A stretch of 64,000 nt of DNA from Liolophura sinensis (Eukaryota; Mollusca; Polyplacophora; Chitonida; Chitonidae): contig NC_088297.1 in NCBI RefSeq assembly GCF_032854445.1, forward strand, positions 1,102,139 through 1,166,138, read 5' to 3'. Shown here in pieces: positions 58,970 through 64,000 of the stretch (position 1 is its first letter; each line of letters opens with the position of its first letter). A model generated the notes under the pieces. That model was given only the letters and a program-made list of their open reading frames with translations. It had not been told where the DNA came from and ran no database searches. The translations under genes and the position numbers were made by a program.

Positions 58970-60250
58970 ACAATCATACAGGTTAAAAATGCTTGGGTCA
59001 CAGATTTCACCTCGTCACGTTGGGGATGCATGGTTTGGCCACAAGTTTTAAGTGCGGTAGTGTCGGTATGAGATATCCGACGGACCACACAAACGTCATT
59101 TCCTTTACCAGTCCCACGAAATGTTTTTCAGTGTTTAACGGTGAATGCCAGAAAGGAAATGTGCTGCTAATTTTTACTTTGATGCGTGTAAGCTGACACC
59201 CTTAACTACGCGTGTACGGGCTACGAACACGAAAGCGTTTTAATGCATACTTTCCATTGACGGTAATTTTACGTGACAGAAAAAAACAAGCGGTCGATTT
59301 ATAATAAAATAGTTACAATCTTTCCCCAAGCACATCGCAAATGATTGTCATTTCAAGCTACGTAACAGTATGTTACGTAATATCGTTCAGTTAAAACGCG
59401 GACTTGTAGAAATGAGTGCAGGAGAGTTTGTACGTAGATAGTGGCCAGATATATGGTCGTCTCGTTCCGACAAGTCACAGTTTTACGTAGTTCAGCGTCA
59501 ATATAAACACACATGAAACATAAGGTATACAAGCTGGGTGAATTACCTCCCTTCCTTACTTGTATGGCTATCGATCGTCGCGGAAAAAGGGGGCCTCCAT
59601 ATTTTTATATCGTGTTTAATTACATTAAGGATATGAGACAGTGAATTTGTATTTCTTTTCAAAGTACAGAATGGTGTCAGAAATCTGAGAGGAAAGGTCT
59701 TCCTTGGGAAAGTCACCAACCAATGTGGCCACTCCTGCCATAAATTTCACCGCCTCACTTTGGCCGCATATTTTTAGTGAAGTAATGTTGGTATGCGATG
59801 TGCGGTGGACCACGGTAAAGTCACTGCCTTGGCTAGCTGAAAACGACATCAATGTTGTGAAATGTCTAAGATAAACCGTGAATGCCACAGAGATAATGTG
59901 TTGCTAGATTTTTACTTTGATGCGTTTAAGTTGACATCCTTACCTATGCGTGAAGGGGTACGAACAGAAACGCCTTTCAATGGATACTTTCCACTTACAG
60001 TATTCTGATGTGTGAAATAAAGAAAACACTCTCGGTTCTAAAACAATAGTCACTATGTTTCCTTAAGGAAGGTCAAAATGGCATTCGCTTCACTTTGTTG
60101 AGGTTCGTTTCAAACTATGTAATAGAAGGTAACGCACTATCGTTTAGGCAACACGCTGATATGTAGAAATGAGTGCAGATGATTTCGTGCACAGACAATG
60201 GCGAGAAATATGTTCGTTTGTCCTCACGAGTCACAGTTTTACATAGTTAT
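58970..60250. repeat. Tandem duplication, about 0.7 kb per unit
   Basis: About 58990-59530 and 59720-60250 share CAGATTTCACCTCGTCACGT / ATAAATTTCACCGCCTCACT, the block ATTTTTACTTTGATGCGT, and CAGTTTTACGTAGTT / CAGTTTTACATAGTT in the same order. Diverged, so not recent. No gene seen. Confidence 0.75.
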
Positions 60251-60489
60251 GTACTAAGAATAGTTTTATACGTGTTACTAACTATGATGGTTATGTTATA
60301 TAGACGTGATGAATGGCGCTGATATGTGTGTTCAAGTAACTACATGTTGGTAATATATTGCGATCTGACTGATTGCTCAATGTTACCATTGACGTTCGCT
60401 TTGAACACAATATTTCGGACATATTACGACAGCACATCCAGGTACAGGCCAGTCAGAATGCCGGCGTAAATATACTGATGCCGGCATGA

Positions 60490-60640
60490 GATATTATGTC
60501 GAAGACACCTGCAGGCCTGACATCCCGCCCAATCAGAACATCAAACCTCCTACAGCCGATAACCATTAAGTTGACACCTGTAGGCCTGACATCCCTCCCA
60601 GTCAGAAATTACTAACGCCAAACCTCCTACAACCGATAAA
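60490..60640. repeat. Two-copy tandem repeat, about 85 bp
   Basis: CACCTGCAGGCCTGACATCC and CACCTGTAGGCCTGACATCC each lead to AACCTCCTACARCCGATAA. Confidence 0.75.
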
Positions 60641-62100
60641 CATTTTAATTCTGAGTCACAAAACATGAAGCCAAAAGTAACATTTAGTAAACTCTTTGAA
60701 TGGAGACCATCGTCGGGCTGAACGCCGTATTACCTCCAGCAAATGAGGAGAACGTTTATCTACCACCATGGCGGCAAATTATTTCAAGATACATAAATCT
60801 TTCCTATTATCCGAAAGCATGCATCCATGTAAGGCACAGTCATTATTTATATATAAACGGTGATAAAAAATATTCCGTAGAGAAATAATCACAAACAGAC
60901 GGCTAGAGAACATAATGTTGCGTTCAGTTAGGATTTGTGCAAACCACGGGACTTGCTCTTTTGGCAGAAGTGGGCACCCCTTCTGAGATAATTCCTTATG
61001 TCGAAACCAGCCTATACACAAAGTGTATGGTGCTTTATTTTAACTCATTCCCAATCTCGGCCAGCAGCCACCGAACTACAACGTTAGTTGTTTAATTTGT
61101 AATAATACAGGCATATTTCAGTGGAAGTATTGGAATATACATGTAGGAGTTAAAATGTCTCCTGTAGGCCTATAGCTATAATATACACTGGGTAATCTGT
61201 CTCACGTTACAGTAATGTGGCTCTGTTTTAAATCAGGATGCTGGAAAATGAGGAAATAGTACTTATTGAGAGAAGGAAAATATAAATTTGTCCGTAAGTT
61301 AAATGCATATCTCTTGAGAGGACATGTGGCCGCCCCACGTCCTCGGGGTACACCTGTCACTGTGACTTCCGTAATGTCAGAAGGGTCCCTCGACGAAGAC
61401 AAGACGAGGTAGATGATGGAGGCGGACCTGTCTGGTGAGAGGCCGGGAGAGAGGGAAAAAGCCCTACTTTCCAGTGAACTATCAGGCAGAGAGAAAAAGC
61501 CCCACCTCCCAGTGAACTATTAGGCAGAGCGTTCTCCGTGGAAGGGGTCGGGGGTTACGGATTAGATGGCTACAGCAGGGATAGTGTAACAGCTGACAAA
61601 TGATAATACGTAACCGGAGAAATCGTCTTAGTTTTCGAAGCTCACCCTTGCTGTGTGGGGTTATGTAATGTACGCTGTGTACGTTGGAAAGTGAGGGCCA
61701 TATGTGTGATTTCTATTGGGTCCGGTTTTCTAACTCCTGTTTTTGATGCTTTGAGGTGGCCCTAGTCTAACGGGGTATGGCGTCCAACAACGACACAGTC
61801 TTTCAAACGGAGAAAGAAAGCTCAGGGCTCTGACTGTGTATTAAATGAACGTTTTATGTAATTGAAAGAAATCATTGCTCCTATATGCACGAAGTTACTC
61901 TATGCTGCTTCCGGTCATCGTTAGTATCCCTCTTTATGGACAGAGCGCATTGTTTTACATACATACCAACAGATTGTGAGGATCCTGCAAATTATTGGGG
62001 AATTAACTCGACTACCTCTTTGCAAAATTCATAACAAGTTTCCTAAAAAAATAATGTTAAGAAAGTCTGTATGAAAAAATATCATATGCCCATTTAGAAT
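60641..62100. other. Intergenic, no gene seen
   Basis: Only short ORFs without motifs. At about 61440-61530 a unit of about 43 bases (GAGAAAAAGCCCCACCTCCC and CAGTGAACTATTAGGCAGAG) is repeated twice. Confidence 0.4.
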
Positions 62101-62104
62101 TCAA

Positions 62105-62965
62105 GAAAAGATGAAGACCACAAGTTTATGTTTTATTTTGTCTCCCACTCAAGGTAAAAACGTATACCCAGTCTTTGTTCACTTTCAAAAGGCATTTGAA
62201 TGTGTGAATAGAAAGTTTCTGTGGTTTAAAATGTTCAGACTTCTAATATACGGTAAAATGTTGAGAGCTATTAAAGCGTTTTATTCCAGTGTGAAGTCAT
62301 GTGTAAACCACGATGACAGCAAAAGTGATTGTTTTTAGTGATATGGTGGACTACGACAAGGTGAAGTGCTATCACGTATCTTGTTTCCATTGTTTATTGA
62401 ATATAATTAAAAGCATACCGCATAGAGAGTAAAACCAAAGCAGCGACGACAGTGCGGTACCTGGTAAATGGTCACACGTAACCGGCGAAATATGGCCACT
62501 TGTCAATTTACCTCTCAGGGATTTAATCTAACTGTTTGCGCACATTCATCTATAGCAGCAATTTATACGCCCCACATCACCATGGCTTGAACAGAATTAG
62601 TATTAGAATACCGATACTGGTGTACCTCTAGATGAACTGATTATCTATTTATTGTTATCGCGGACGACATTGCCCTTCAGAATAGTTTAAACGCATTAAA
62701 TAAATACAGTAATAACTGAGGTCAAAGAGTCAACGCTAGGGAAACGGAAACAGTAAAGTACTGTATATAGATGTGATGATCACATTAGATATTTTGCAAA
62801 GTGGTACAGCAATGACATTTTCAAAGTAAAGGTGGCAGAGTTTGATTATCTGGACATAGGCCCCTCATCAATCCAAAGGTATCAGGATTTGATTATCTGG
62901 ACATAAGCCCCTCATCAATCTAAAGGTGGCAGAGTTTGATTATCTGGACACAGGCCCCTCATCAA
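62105..62965 (+). mobile_element. Non-LTR retrotransposon (LINE) reverse-transcriptase relic
   Basis: Three RT segments lie in order but in different frames. The first, at about 62160-62330, reads YPVFVHFQKAFECVNRKFLW and GKMLRAIKAFYSSVKSCV. The second, at about 62343-62400, reads GGLRQGEVLSRILFPLFIEY (the RQGxxLSPxLF block). The third, at about 62655-62720, reads VIADDIALQNSLNALNKYSN (the YADD block, with Ile-Ala for Tyr-Ala). Frameshifts and stops separate them. A family R block is inserted between the second and third. At 62831-62960 a 47-base unit (GCAGAGTTTGATTATCTGGA) is present three times. It is dead. Confidence 0.82.
62415..62530 (-). repeat. Family R block inside the LINE relic
   Basis: The reverse complement of AGAGTAAAACCAAAGCAGCG and GGTCACACGTAACCGGCGAA matches the blocks at 3682-3775 and 24105-24195. 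Confidence 0.55.
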
Positions 62966-63227
62966 CCTTGTTGTCTCCGTGCAATTGGATACGTTTGTCG
63001 GATCTACGGTCAGCTGTTCCGTGTGAGAGTTCCTCAAGGCTATTTCCCTGGTATGTATCTAGACGAAATTAGTTGCTGGAGGGTCAATACGACTACTACA
63101 AATATATGCATGTATGGTAAACATAGTACAAAGCCAATGTTCTTATATAGCCTAGCAAATTGAAACTTATTTTCTGAAAGTTATCAGTTCATTAAAGTCA
63201 TTTTGTGAAAGGTAATCGAGTTCAGTC

Positions 63228-63365
63228 CAGTGGATTCTCTCAGCCATCCTCATGTTGCTGGCAGACCTTCCCATGTGCAACTGGAGAATACAGCATGGGC
63301 TGGATTTGAACTTCTAGAGGCTCCTGATATGTTGTGCTGCGCTAGAACTATACCCACCAGGCTAC
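63228..63365 (-). repeat. Old SINE fragment, minus orientation
   Basis: GTTGCTGGCAGACCTTCCCA, ACAGCATGGGCTGGATTTGA and GTGCTGCGCTAGAACTATAC; diverged and lacking the tail. Confidence 0.65.
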
Positions 63366-63529
63366 AGATACTCCCGATATGCTTATCATATATTGTAACG
63401 ATGGACGTGTAGCTAAATCCTTGTTGTGTACATATCAAACTGTTCTCCAAAGTGTTTATGCAGAAACCACATTGATTGTCAGTATCATCATCAGCCGAAT
63501 TTCAATCAACAAACTTGCTTCTTGATAGG

Positions 63530-63815
63530 TATATAAAACGAGGATTAAGTAATATATATTATTCATAGAAAAACAACGTCTAGATTAAGAACCGGACGTC
63601 ATGAAGGTACAAGTTGCAAACTTCTTGTCATCGACGTCTCTACTTCTGTATCTCAAAGAGGAGAAGAAAAACCGAACTGACTAAAACAGGGAGACAGCCA
63701 ATAGCGCCCCATGAAGTGCGATATGTAAAGCGAGAAGAACTGCGAGAAGGACATCCTCAGACAGAACTTGGAAGTGACCACAGAGCAGAGCATCATTCTG
63801 CAAAGACATCGCGAG
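63530..63815 (+). promoter_or_regulatory. Possible TATA promoter and first exon at the right edge
   Basis: TATATAAAAC at 63530-63539 is followed by about 275 bases and a clean donor, GCGAG/GTAAGT, at 63815/63816. The first ATG (63601) opens only 27 codons before TAA, so the exon would be largely 5' UTR or the ATG is not used. The gene body would lie beyond the window. Based on motif spacing only. Confidence 0.3.
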
Positions 63816-64000
63816 GTAAGTGTCCGTCTCAGTTCACTTCAGAGTTATGCCACTGGGCAATCAAATCTCTGTAAAAACAAGTTATACAAGCTATGCAACC
63901 CAATGACGTCTACAGCCTAGCACTATAATCTTATTTTACAGTGTAAAACTGTAATGAGGATATGAAACATATGTACAAATTAAATTTACCTCATTTTTTG

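Overview
This is animal nuclear DNA, most likely from a mollusc or another lophotrochozoan. The genes have introns with GT/AG junctions. There are dozens of copies of a tRNA-headed SINE with an AAATAAATAAA tail, plus MITE-like elements, LINE debris and many unrelated minisatellites. The taxonomic call is an inference from repeat style and gene content. The species cannot be named from the sequence alone.

Region 1 (about 0.7-22.1 kb, minus strand) holds one large gene for a secreted or surface multidomain protein. A signal-peptide exon at 21,939-22,035 is followed by five scavenger-receptor cysteine-rich (SRCR) domains. Each domain is split over two exons, an N-terminal half A (phase 1 in, phase 2 out) and a C-terminal half B (phase 2 in, phase 1 out). 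After these come an LDL-receptor class A module with a Thr-rich linker, a second LDLa module, a divergent SRCR-like half and perhaps a last exon near the left edge. All phases between accepted exons fit. Two accidents are visible. One whole SRCR domain was tandemly duplicated, with a breakpoint inside an exon. Half A of SRCR4 has lost its 3' end and splice donor and runs into a stop.

Region 2 (22-36 kb) has no convincing gene. It holds SINEs, a long (GT)n tract and minisatellites with periods of about 45, 17 and 28 bp; the last two make long artefact ORFs. Region 3 (35.8-39.3 kb, minus strand) holds a two-exon GT11 alpha-1,2-fucosyltransferase with type II membrane topology, and downstream a decayed fragment of a second copy.

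Region 4 (about 42-58.3 kb, plus strand) is a tandem triplication of a 180-residue EF-hand protein of the sarcoplasmic calcium-binding protein type. Copies 1 and 2 are intact and about 89% identical. Copy 3 keeps its length but has TGA at Trp121 and damaged calcium loops. Minisatellites expanded differently between the copies, one starting at the stop codon of the gene.

Region 5 (58.3-64 kb) holds a tRNA-headed repeat, a duplication of about 0.7 kb, a LINE reverse-transcriptase relic and, at the right edge, a possible TATA promoter with a first exon. I found no evidence of an undescribed biochemical system. The interest lies in exon shuffling and decay in the SRCR gene, the calcium-binding gene array, and two or three repeat families I could not name.
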